This document shows positions 1 to 6,222 of a DNA stretch of 64,000 nt, in pieces. A model generated the notes under the pieces. It was not told the DNA's origin. It was given only the letters and a program-made list of their open reading frames with translations, and searched no databases. Every line of letters starts with the position of its first letter. Within the stretch, counting starts at the first letter, position 1. Origin of the DNA: Lacticaseibacillus baoqingensis (GTDB lineage: Bacteria; Bacillota; Bacilli; Lactobacillales; Lactobacillaceae); the NCBI RefSeq assembly GCF_003946165.1, contig NZ_RHOI01000008.1, positions 54,581 through 118,580 on the forward strand, given 5' to 3'. A program made the position numbers and the translations under genes.

Positions 1-564
1 ATCATTAGCGTTCACTGCTGCTTTGATCGCCGTCACGTCATCAGTTTCAATGCGACCGCCATCGTGTGCGCCAACACTTTGCACATACCCCACCAAATGG
101 ATCCCCAACGCGGCTAATAATTGCTCACACACTGCACCGATGGCGACTTTCATCGCAGTCTCTCGAGCTGATGAACGTTCCAGTACATTTCGCAGGTCGC
201 GATGGCCATATTTTTGGCCGCCGACCAAATCAGCATGACCAGCGCGCGGCCGCTGCACTTGCCGCAGCGTATTCTCCGGGTTGGCTTTGGCAACAGGGTC
301 CATGATAGCTTGCCAATGATCGTGGTCACGATTAACGATTACCAATGCGATCGGGCCGCCTAATGTCACCCCATGGCGCACACCCCCAACGATCTGGACT
401 TGATCATGTTCGATCTTTTGGCGTGCCCCGCGTCCATATCCGCCTTGGCGTTTAGCTAAGGCGTCATTGATGCTTGTCACATCGATGGCCAAACCGGCAG
501 GGATCCCGGTGATCACCCCGGTCAACTGTGGCCCATGTGATTCACCTGCTGTCATAAATTCCAT
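1..564 (-). CDS. aroC: Chorismate synthase, 3' part cut by window edge
   Basis: Chorismate synthase converts 5-enolpyruvylshikimate-3-phosphate to chorismate, the last shikimate-pathway step. The 188 codons in view begin MEFMTAGESHGPQL, the family's N-terminal FMN/substrate signature, and continue through a GGRxRPGHADLVGGxKYGHRD-like segment (seen here as RPRAGHADLVGGQKYGHRD) and the RSSARETAMKVAIGAV motif. The ATG at 564 follows an AAGGAG with about 10 nt spacing and lies one base after the chorismate mutase stop, so the two genes share one transcript. The C-terminal half lies outside the window. Confidence 0.95.
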   Translation of the reverse strand, partial: MEFMTAGESHGPQLTGVITGIPAGLAIDVTSINDALAKRQGGYGRGARQKIEHDQVQIVGGVRHGVTLGGPIALVIVNRDHDHWQAIMDPVAKANPENTLRQVQRPRAGHADLVGGQKYGHRDLRNVLERSSARETAMKVAIGAVCEQLLAALGIHLVGYVQSVGAHDGGRIETDDVTAIKAAVNAND

Positions 565-565
565 C

Positions 566-898
566 TTATTTCACTCCTTCTTCGCGTTGGCTGGTCTGGA
601 CACGCCGCGACTCTTGCATGATTGTGGTAAAAATTGCTTGGAAATGTGCTGCCAAAGCCGGGTCGCTCAACTGGCCCACCACATCAGCTAATACCGCATC
701 TTCGCGTTGGAAATCACGCACCGGCTGGGCTTGTTGGGCTTTGATCGCACCAATTGCTTTGACCGCTTCAAAACGCTGCTGTAACAGCCTGATCAACTGA
801 TGATCGATCGCAGTCACCTCTTTGCGGACGACTGCTAGGGCTTGATCTTGCGGTAACTGTGCCAGTTCATGTTGCCATCGATGTTGTAATTGGGTCAT
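566..898 (-). CDS. Chorismate mutase (AroQ class)
   Basis: Small all-helical AroQ-type chorismate mutase of 110 residues, which converts chorismate to prephenate for Phe and Tyr synthesis. The segment EVTAIDHQLIRLLQQRFEAVKAIGAIKAQ matches the family's first helix (acidic residue, L-L-x-x-R pattern, conserved K). The ATG at 898 is chosen because AAAGGATGG lies 8 nt upstream; an in-frame longer form to 937 would run into the attenuator terminator. It is the first structural gene after the Tyr-rich leader and is followed one base later by aroC. A free-standing mutase before chorismate synthase fits an aromatic amino acid operon that continues beyond the window. Confidence 0.88.
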   Translation of the reverse strand: MTQLQHRWQHELAQLPQDQALAVVRKEVTAIDHQLIRLLQQRFEAVKAIGAIKAQQAQPVRDFQREDAVLADVVGQLSDPALAAHFQAIFTTIMQESRRVQTSQREEGVK

Positions 899-925
899 TT
901 GGGACCATCCTTTCATACTGGGTAC

Positions 926-958
926 AAAAAAAGCCAACTAGGACTCTGCCTAGTTGGC
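926..958 (-). terminator. Attenuator terminator before chorismate mutase
   Basis: Read on the minus strand, GCCAACTAGG and CCTAGTTGGC form a 10-bp stem around a 6-nt loop, followed by seven T. It lies between the leader peptide and the chorismate mutase start, so it can stop leader transcripts. Its 3' arm (CTAGTTGGC) can also pair with GCCAGCTAG at 987-995 (one G-U pair), a possible alternative fold. Confidence 0.85.
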
Positions 959-972
959 GATAAACAATATGC

Positions 973-991
973 GCTAGACAGCGTGTCTAGC
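973..991 (-). promoter_or_regulatory. Leader hairpin upstream of the attenuator terminator
   Basis: Perfect 8-bp inverted repeat GCTAGACA-CGC-TGTCTAGC in the aro leader RNA. It overlaps the 987-995 segment that can pair with the terminator's 3' arm, so the two pairings would exclude each other. Another 8-bp hairpin (CACGGGCG/CGTCCGTG) sits at 1022-1042. Confidence 0.55.
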
Positions 992-1054
992 TGGCAAGTG
1001 AATAGACTATGCGCAGTCGGACACGGACGATGAACGCCCGTGATAACGAGCGAA

Positions 1055-1108
1055 TTAGTGTGCTTGTGCATAGTAATAATATTCAAATTGCCAAAAGCTC
1101 ATGCGCAT
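1055..1108 (-). CDS. Aromatic leader peptide (Tyr-rich, attenuation)
   Basis: A 17-codon ORF encoding MRMSFWQFEYYYYAQAH, with seven aromatic residues including four consecutive Tyr codons (TAT TAT TAC TAT), one Trp and two Phe. GGGAGG lies 8 nt before the ATG and the ORF is about 25 nt inside the predicted transcript. The Tyr codon region (ACTATGC) can pair with GCATAGT downstream (about 1009-1015). By analogy with classical amino acid leader peptides, ribosome stalling at Tyr codons would change leader folding and affect the terminator at 926-958. Translation and regulation are inferred. Confidence 0.8.
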   Translation of the reverse strand: MRMSFWQFEYYYYAQAH

Positions 1109-1138
1109 ATCGATATCCTCCCGTTGAATGTTGTAATT

Positions 1139-1167
1139 ATTAAACCATTCTCACAGTAAGGTGTCAA
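1139..1167 (-). promoter_or_regulatory. Promoter of the aromatic operon
   Basis: Minus strand TTGACA (1162-1167), 17-bp spacer, TTTAAT (1139-1144). It gives a leader of roughly 230 nt before the chorismate mutase start, containing the leader peptide and attenuator. Confidence 0.8.
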
Positions 1168-1182
1168 TGCTCACAGCAAAGA

Positions 1183-2448
1183 TTAATCTTGTTTTCCAAA
1201 AAACGTTTCTTGCGCGGCCCCAATAATGGCCAATTTGACATGCGCAAAGGTCAACCCGCCTTGCATATATAACGTATATGGCGGCCGCAAAGGACCGTCA
1301 CCGGAAAATTCAACGGTTGAGCCGGCAATAAACGACCCGCCAGCCATGATCACTTGGTCTTCGTAGCCGGCCATTTGTTCTGGGATCGGGGTAACAAATG
1401 AATCGACTGGTGAGTGGCGCTGGACCGCCTCAGCAAACTTGATCATGTCCTCTGGGTTACCAAAATTGACCGTTTGAATGAGATCAGTCCGCGGTGCATC
1501 CCACTTAGGACTGACGGTCAGCCCCAAAGCGTCTAACAATGCTGACTCAAAGATCGCCCCTTTGATCGCATTACCAGTGGTTTGCGGCGAAACAAAAAAC
1601 CCTTGGTACATATCTCGCAAAGCCGTTCCTGTCGCCCCTTCTTCGCCCCCGATACCCGGGACGGTGAAGCGGTAACTCACGCGTTGGATCAAATCTTGCC
1701 GACCAACTAAATAACCGCCAGTCTTCGCATAACCGCCACCGGCATTTTTAAACAAGGACCCTGCCATCAAATCTGCCCCGACATCCAACGGCTCCTTGGT
1801 TTCGGAAAATTCGCCATAAGCATTATCCACGAAGATCCACACATCAGGCATCACTGCACGTACCGCTTGGATCATGGCTTGGATCTTGGCGACGGTAAAC
1901 GATTCACGAGTCGCATATCCGCGCGAGCGTTGGATCGCGACGACTTTTGTCGCTGGGCGCAAACGTGCTTTGATCGCAGGTAAATCGGCTTCGCCATTTG
2001 GCAACAGGTCAACATAATCGACATTGATCCCGTATTCTTTAGGACTGCCGACCCCATTGCCCGCCAAGCCCAACACCTCTTGCAACGTATCGTATGGCTT
2101 ACCCGTAATGTATAAGATCTCATCGCCTGGCCGCACTAAGCCTAACAAACCAACACCGATCGCATGCGTCCCAGAAACAAACTGCGGCCGAACTAACGCA
2201 TCTTCACCGCCTAATACTTCAGCGTAAATGGCCTCCAGTTTATCTCGGCCTTCATCGTTATGCCCGTATCCAGTCGTGCCATTCAAATCACTTTCAGCCA
2301 CATGATGGGCCTGAAAACTAGCCAATACTTTGGCTTCATTCTCAACGATCTGCGCATCGATCTGCGCAAGCCGCGGTGCGATTTGCTTGTCGATTTGATC
2401 GACTAAGGCGATTAATTTTGGATCATAGTCATTTTTCCAACTCATCAT
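1183..2448 (-). CDS. ynbB: YnbB-type PLP-dependent protein, methionine gamma-lyase family
   Basis: A 421-residue PLP-dependent fold-type I protein of the YnbB family, often annotated as aluminium resistance protein or methionine gamma-lyase-like. Visible features are the SGTHAIGVGLLGLVRPGDE cofactor-phosphate region, IFVDNAYGEFSE (PLP-ring aspartate) and AGSLFKNAGGGYAKTGGY carrying the likely Schiff-base lysine. The true substrate is not established. The ATG (2446-2448) overlaps the miaA stop by 4 bases; a second ATG at 2445 is better spaced from the AAAGGAG at the end of miaA. The miaA-ynbB order matches Bacillus, although glnRA does not follow here. Confidence 0.88.
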   Translation of the reverse strand: MMSWKNDYDPKLIALVDQIDKQIAPRLAQIDAQIVENEAKVLASFQAHHVAESDLNGTTGYGHNDEGRDKLEAIYAEVLGGEDALVRPQFVSGTHAIGVGLLGLVRPGDEILYITGKPYDTLQEVLGLAGNGVGSPKEYGINVDYVDLLPNGEADLPAIKARLRPATKVVAIQRSRGYATRESFTVAKIQAMIQAVRAVMPDVWIFVDNAYGEFSETKEPLDVGADLMAGSLFKNAGGGYAKTGGYLVGRQDLIQRVSYRFTVPGIGGEEGATGTALRDMYQGFFVSPQTTGNAIKGAIFESALLDALGLTVSPKWDAPRTDLIQTVNFGNPEDMIKFAEAVQRHSPVDSFVTPIPEQMAGYEDQVIMAGGSFIAGSTVEFSGDGPLRPPYTLYMQGGLTFAHVKLAIIGAAQETFFGKQD

Positions 2449-3371
2449 AAAACTCCTTTGTTATACCACTGAGTCACTCGGTTCAATATGTCTTGGTACT
2501 GTTGCGGCTGTGCGATCAAGTCGAACCACTGCGTCGGCATCTGGTGGCGAAAATAGGTCAGCTGGCGCTTGGCATACTGCCGCGAATGCTGCTGCACTAA
2601 CGCAATGCACGTCTCTAGGGACGCTTCCCCAGCAAAATACGGCAACAATTCTTTATAGCCGATCGCTTTGAGTGCTTGCGCCTGTGGCCCGGCTTGGGCA
2701 ACCACGCGTTTGACTTCAGCGACTAACCCGCCTTGAACCATGGCCTCTACGCGTGCATTGATCCGCCTATATAACTGCGCGCGATCAGTGGTCAATCCCA
2801 AGATCAACGCATCATAAACTGGCTTAGGTGCCGGCTGCTGGGAAAACCGCCGCCCCGTCAGTGCGATCACTTCTAATGCCCTGATCACCCGCCGGCTATT
2901 CCCTACCGGAATCTGGCTAGCGGCTTTGGGGTCTTGCGCTTGCAACCGTTGCCACAGCCAGTCGGGACCATTGCTAACCAGCTCTTTTTGCAGCGTCTTT
3001 CGGTACGCGCTCGGCGGCGCTTCGCCGCCTAAAGGCAATCCTAGCCGCAAAGCATTGAGGTAAAACCCGGTACCGCCGACAACGATCGGCAAATGCCCGC
3101 GCTGCTGGATCTCAGCAATGACTGCCATTGCTTGCTGCTTAAATTGTGCCACCGTGTATGGGGTGCCGGGGGTGACAATATCCAGTAAATGGTGCGGGAC
3201 TCCGCCGCGTTCAGCGAGGGTCGCTTTAGCTGTGCCGATATCCATGCCGCGATAGATCTGATAGGCGTCAGCATTGACGATCTCCCCTTTGAGCGCTTGG
3301 GCTAGCCGAACAGACAATGCGGTTTTGCCCACTGCCGTTGGCCCGCCGATGATCAATATTTGCCGTTGCAT
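2445..3371 (-). CDS. miaA: tRNA dimethylallyltransferase
   Basis: MiaA transfers a dimethylallyl group to A37 of tRNAs reading UNN codons. The 308-residue protein has the P-loop GGPTAVGKT at residues 9-17, the DAYQIYRGMDIGTAK segment, the VVGGTGFYLNAL motif and a C-terminal RQYAKRQLTYFRHQ region, all typical of the family at normal length. It is translationally coupled to ynbB by an ATGA overlap. Confidence 0.96.
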   Translation of the reverse strand: MQRQILIIGGPTAVGKTALSVRLAQALKGEIVNADAYQIYRGMDIGTAKATLAERGGVPHHLLDIVTPGTPYTVAQFKQQAMAVIAEIQQRGHLPIVVGGTGFYLNALRLGLPLGGEAPPSAYRKTLQKELVSNGPDWLWQRLQAQDPKAASQIPVGNSRRVIRALEVIALTGRRFSQQPAPKPVYDALILGLTTDRAQLYRRINARVEAMVQGGLVAEVKRVVAQAGPQAQALKAIGYKELLPYFAGEASLETCIALVQQHSRQYAKRQLTYFRHQMPTQWFDLIAQPQQYQDILNRVTQWYNKGVL

Positions 3372-3409
3372 GACGTCCTCCTTACTGGTTGGCAGTTAAG
3401 GGTCACTTT

Positions 3410-3438
3410 TTGTTGTGAAACCCGTTCTATAGTATAAT
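3410..3438 (+). promoter_or_regulatory. Promoter of the DUF3042 gene
   Basis: TTGTTG (3410-3415), 17-bp spacer, perfect TATAAT (3433-3438). The predicted 5' end is about 33 nt before the start codon. Confidence 0.7.
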
Positions 3439-3477
3439 GAAATTAGCGACAAAGTTCAGTATCTGGAGGGAAAATTC

Positions 3478-3657
3478 ATGAAACATAAATTTGCTAAAGG
3501 CTTCTTCCTCGGGACCTTGATGACGGTCAGCGCGGTTTGCGGAAGCGTTGTTGCCTTCAAAAAGTCGTATATCGAGCCCGTTGAAACCAAAGTGGAAGAA
3601 ATCAACGATAACCGGCGAAAAGCAAACCGCAAACGCCACTCTGCTCATCAAGGCTAA
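3478..3657 (+). CDS. DUF3042 family small protein
   Basis: A 59-residue protein starting MKHKFAKGFFLGTLMTVSA, with one N-terminal hydrophobic segment (about residues 8-28), then a short acidic stretch and a basic tail (NRRKANRKRHSAHQG). Length and layout fit the DUF3042 family of lactobacilli and relatives, whose function is unknown. CTGGAGGG lies about 7 nt before the ATG, with a TATAAT promoter and a strong terminator, so it is a monocistronic gene on the strand opposite its neighbours. Topology suggests a membrane-anchored cytosolic basic tail. Confidence 0.85.
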   Translation: MKHKFAKGFFLGTLMTVSAVCGSVVAFKKSYIEPVETKVEEINDNRRKANRKRHSAHQG

Positions 3658-3661
3658 CACA

Positions 3662-3708
3662 ACAAAAAACAAGGCTAGGCCATTTACTGGACCTAGCCTT
3701 GTTTTTTG
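3662..3708. terminator. Bidirectional terminator between DUF3042 and rhodanese genes
   Basis: ACAAGGCTAGG and CCTAGCCTTGT form a long stem flanked by A-rich and T-rich tracts, so it can end transcripts from both strands. Confidence 0.85.
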
Positions 3709-3769
3709 TAGCATATTGCATTTATCAAAACACTCAGCTAACCACGCATTGTCTTAGCCATGAAAAAAC

Positions 3770-4180
3770 TCAAGCCTCAAAGGACTTCTTCTTCTTCGTT
3801 TTGCCAGACCAGTTTTGATAGCCTTTTTTCAAGAAGTTGACTTTGGTGAAGCCGGCTTTTTTTAATCTGCCAGCGGCACGCACAGACAATTCACCGGCAG
3901 CATCATAAAGATAGACTGGCAAATCAGGACGCAATTCCGTCATCCGTTCTTTCAAAACGGAGTATGGCATATTGCGAGCCCCTAAGATATGGCCCGCATC
4001 AAAATCTTTCTTCTCTCGTAAGTCGATGATCTGAGCCTTGCGCATGGTCGCTTCAAACTCATCCGGTTCAATTTCGCCGCCAATTGCTTTTAGCTGTGAC
4101 TTGCGGTACCACACCCATAGCCAATTGAGTGCCCAAGCCAAAAGCCCTGCCCCGATCAGGATCAATAAGAAACTTAACAT
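3770..4180 (-). CDS. Membrane-anchored rhodanese-like protein, active-site Cys replaced
   Basis: A 136-residue protein with an N-terminal transmembrane segment (about 2-25) and a rhodanese-like domain (about 38-128) containing the typical IIDLREKKDFDAGHILGARNMP region. In the active-site loop VYLYDAAGELS the position that normally carries the catalytic cysteine is Asp (about residue 93), so sulfurtransferase activity is unlikely. It follows glcK by 12 bases with AAGGAGG before the ATG and closes the gluP-yqgQ-glcK operon. The arrangement resembles YqhL-type proteins. Role unknown. Confidence 0.85.
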   Translation of the reverse strand: MLSFLLILIGAGLLAWALNWLWVWYRKSQLKAIGGEIEPDEFEATMRKAQIIDLREKKDFDAGHILGARNMPYSVLKERMTELRPDLPVYLYDAAGELSVRAAGRLKKAGFTKVNFLKKGYQNWSGKTKKKKSFEA

Positions 4181-4192
4181 GCTGTGGCCTCC

Positions 4193-5152
4193 TTACCGCC
4201 GCGCCAAACTTGCTGCACCGATGACCCCAGCTGTATTGCCCAAAGTGGCTAACCGCAACTTAGTCGTTTCGCGAACATTTGGAAAAGTGAATTGTTTGAA
4301 ATACTTATCAACGCGGGTCAATAAGAAATCTCCAGCGGCACTAACGCCGCCGCCGATCAAGATATATTCTGGGTTCAAGATATTGCCAATATTGCCTAGA
4401 CCCAAACCTAAGAAATAGCTGACCCGATCGACGATCATCAGCGCCAATTTGTCGCCTGCCTTGGCACAATCGAACACGATCTTGCTGGAGATCTCATCAC
4501 CATCGTCAAGCGTTTGCTTTAACTGCGAATCACCAGCATACTCTTCTGCCATGTCGCGGGCCACCCGCACGACCCCAGTCGCACTGGCAATGGTTTCTAG
4601 ACAGCCTTTTTTGCCACAAGTACATAAGTACCCATTGGGATCTACCGTGACATGCCCGATTTCGCCTGCAGAACCGGCGACACCATGTAACAGATGCCCG
4701 TCGGCAATGATCCCGCCGCCGATGCCAGTCCCTAAGGCCACTAAGGTCACGTTGTCAGCAGCCTCACCAGCGCCTTTCCACTGTTCGCCCATTGCGGCAA
4801 CATTGACGTCATTGTCGATGGCAAACGGAATGCCCGTCGCAGCTTCAATGTCACGTTTTGGCTGTTGGAGGGTCTTCCAGTTTAAGTTATATGCGCCGAT
4901 CACAGTTCCGGCTTTGGTATCGACCGTTCCTGGTGTCCCCATGCCGATTCCTTGAAAATCTTGGGCATCCATGTGGTACAACTGCAAATGATCTTGGATC
5001 GATGCGATGATATCAGGGATAATGTGTCGTCCTTCATCCAAAATGTTGGTATCGATACTCCAGCGTTGCTGGATCTCCCCGTCTTGAGTCAGGATCGCAA
5101 ACTTGGCCGTCGTGCCGCCAAGATCGACGCCTAATAACTTCTTGTCAGTCAT
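4193..5152 (-). CDS. glcK: ROK-family glucokinase
   Basis: Glucokinase phosphorylates glucose to glucose-6-phosphate. The 319-residue protein opens LGVDLGGTTAKFAIL (phosphate-binding), has the catalytic region AIDNDVNVAAMGE, GTGIGGGII, and the ROK zinc motif CTCGKKGCLE near residue 175. It starts inside the end of yqgQ (8-base overlap) with GGAGG upstream. The gluP-yqgQ-glcK-rhodanese order is conserved in Firmicutes. Confidence 0.95.
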   Translation of the reverse strand: MTDKKLLGVDLGGTTAKFAILTQDGEIQQRWSIDTNILDEGRHIIPDIIASIQDHLQLYHMDAQDFQGIGMGTPGTVDTKAGTVIGAYNLNWKTLQQPKRDIEAATGIPFAIDNDVNVAAMGEQWKGAGEAADNVTLVALGTGIGGGIIADGHLLHGVAGSAGEIGHVTVDPNGYLCTCGKKGCLETIASATGVVRVARDMAEEYAGDSQLKQTLDDGDEISSKIVFDCAKAGDKLALMIVDRVSYFLGLGLGNIGNILNPEYILIGGGVSAAGDFLLTRVDKYFKQFTFPNVRETTKLRLATLGNTAGVIGAASLARR

Positions 5153-5390
5153 CTTGATTCCTCCGTAGGTCTGAATTTAGTGGATGTTTTGCTTCTTGTT
5201 CATGAGCATGTCGCAAGACAATCTTCGCCGTTGCGTATTCCTGATCTGGAATCAACCGCAATTCATGCAGGCGGTCGACTTCCACAGCGGCTAATTCAAT
5301 GTCCCAAAGACGATCACCCAGGTGAATGAAAGTGCCAAAACGCTTTAACAGCTGCAGCACATCATAAAATGTACGAATTTCTGGATACAC
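5145..5390 (-). CDS. yqgQ: YqgQ family protein (DUF910)
   Basis: An 81-residue protein with the YqgQ pattern FYDVLQLLKRFGTFIHLGDRLWDIELAAVEVDRLHELRLI. The biochemical role of this small helical family is unknown. The start is GTG at 5390; an in-frame stop lies two codons upstream and AAAAGGGGTGAG provides the ribosome binding site, so no ATG alternative exists. It overlaps glcK and follows gluP, the standard context for this family. Confidence 0.9.
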   Translation of the reverse strand: MYPEIRTFYDVLQLLKRFGTFIHLGDRLWDIELAAVEVDRLHELRLIPDQEYATAKIVLRHAHEQEAKHPLNSDLRRNQDD

Positions 5391-5406
5391 GCGTCACTCA
5401 CCCCTT

Positions 5407-6084
5407 TTAATGCCGACCTAGCAACAATAGCGCCATGAGTGCAAAAACCAACACAACAGCCATAATGATCTGTCTAGCTTTGCTCATCTGCCCTAACTGT
5501 GGGGCACCCACGGCACCAGCCACTAAAAAGCCGCCTAGTAAACCGCCGATATGCCCGGTGATATCGACACCGCTGGAAAAGAGATTGAATACCAAGTTGA
5601 TCACCGCCAGCATCGCAAACTGTTGGCTCAAAAGACGCACCATCGCATTATCGCGAAAACTATCGCCAAGCATTAAAAATGCGCCCATCAATCCAAAAAT
5701 TGCAGTGGAAGCCCCAGCCGAAAGTGAATCCGGTGCAAAAACATAGCCCGCAACGTTGCCAGCAATCGCTGAGACTAAATAAATGACCGCAAACCGCCAA
5801 TGACCAAAGATGCGTTCGCAAATTGCCCCTAGGTAATATAAGGAGATCCCATTCACGATGATGTGCATCCAGCCGATATGCACAAATGCCGGCGTGACGA
5901 ACCGCCACCATTGACCAGCAACGATCAACGGATTCCACCGGGCGCCAAAAGCAACTAATACCAAATTATTGGTACTGCCACCCATCAGCGTTTCGCCAAT
6001 AAAAACTGCAACGGTGATAGCAAGCAATACATAAGTCACGATTGGTGTATTGGCCAACCTGCTCCGCCAATATGGGTTGTGCAT
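5407..6084 (-). CDS. gluP: Rhomboid family intramembrane serine protease
   Basis: A 225-residue polytopic rhomboid protease related to YqgP/GluP, without the long N-terminal TPR region of the Bacillus protein. The catalytic serine is in GASTAIFG (Ser126) and the histidine in TGHIGG (His178); the HIIVN motif (Asn78) marks the oxyanion region. About six transmembrane segments are visible. The ATG at 6084 is preferred over a longer frame because AAAGGAG lies 6 nt upstream and the extension would run through an intrinsic terminator. It is the first gene of its operon. Confidence 0.92.
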   Translation of the reverse strand: MHNPYWRSRLANTPIVTYVLLAITVAVFIGETLMGGSTNNLVLVAFGARWNPLIVAGQWWRFVTPAFVHIGWMHIIVNGISLYYLGAICERIFGHWRFAVIYLVSAIAGNVAGYVFAPDSLSAGASTAIFGLMGAFLMLGDSFRDNAMVRLLSQQFAMLAVINLVFNLFSSGVDITGHIGGLLGGFLVAGAVGAPQLGQMSKARQIIMAVVLVFALMALLLLGRH

Positions 6085-6104
6085 GCCAGTCTCCTTTCCA
6101 TCCG

Positions 6105-6134
6105 ACAAAAAAAACAACAGGCGAACCTGTTGTT
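6105..6134 (-). terminator. Terminator hairpin just upstream of gluP
   Basis: Minus strand AACAACAGG-TTCG-CCTGTTGTT, a 9-bp stem with a UUCG-type loop, followed by a run of T. It sits 20 nt before the gluP start, downstream of pbp2 and of a candidate promoter, so it may end pbp2 transcripts or attenuate the gluP operon. Confidence 0.8.
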
Positions 6135-6196
6135 GGTGTGTGATTGCCCGCAAACAAGTACAAAACTGCTGTTGGCTATGCCAACATTCAACAGCT

Positions 6197-6205
6197 AGTG
6201 TAGCA
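6197..6205 (-). promoter_or_regulatory. Candidate extended -10 promoter of the gluP operon
   Basis: Minus strand TGC-TACACT (-10 at 6197-6202), just after the pbp2 stop. The same element lies upstream of pbp2. No clear -35 is seen. The leader would begin near 6190 and include a TGTTGGC-ATA-GCCAACA hairpin and the terminator at 6105-6134. Confidence 0.5.
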
Positions 6206-6222
6206 TTTTTTAAGCGCTATGC

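Noticed and set aside
3427..3714. Minus-strand ORF opposite the DUF3042 gene
   Set aside because: It is the antisense shadow of a gene with promoter, ribosome binding site and terminator on the plus strand.
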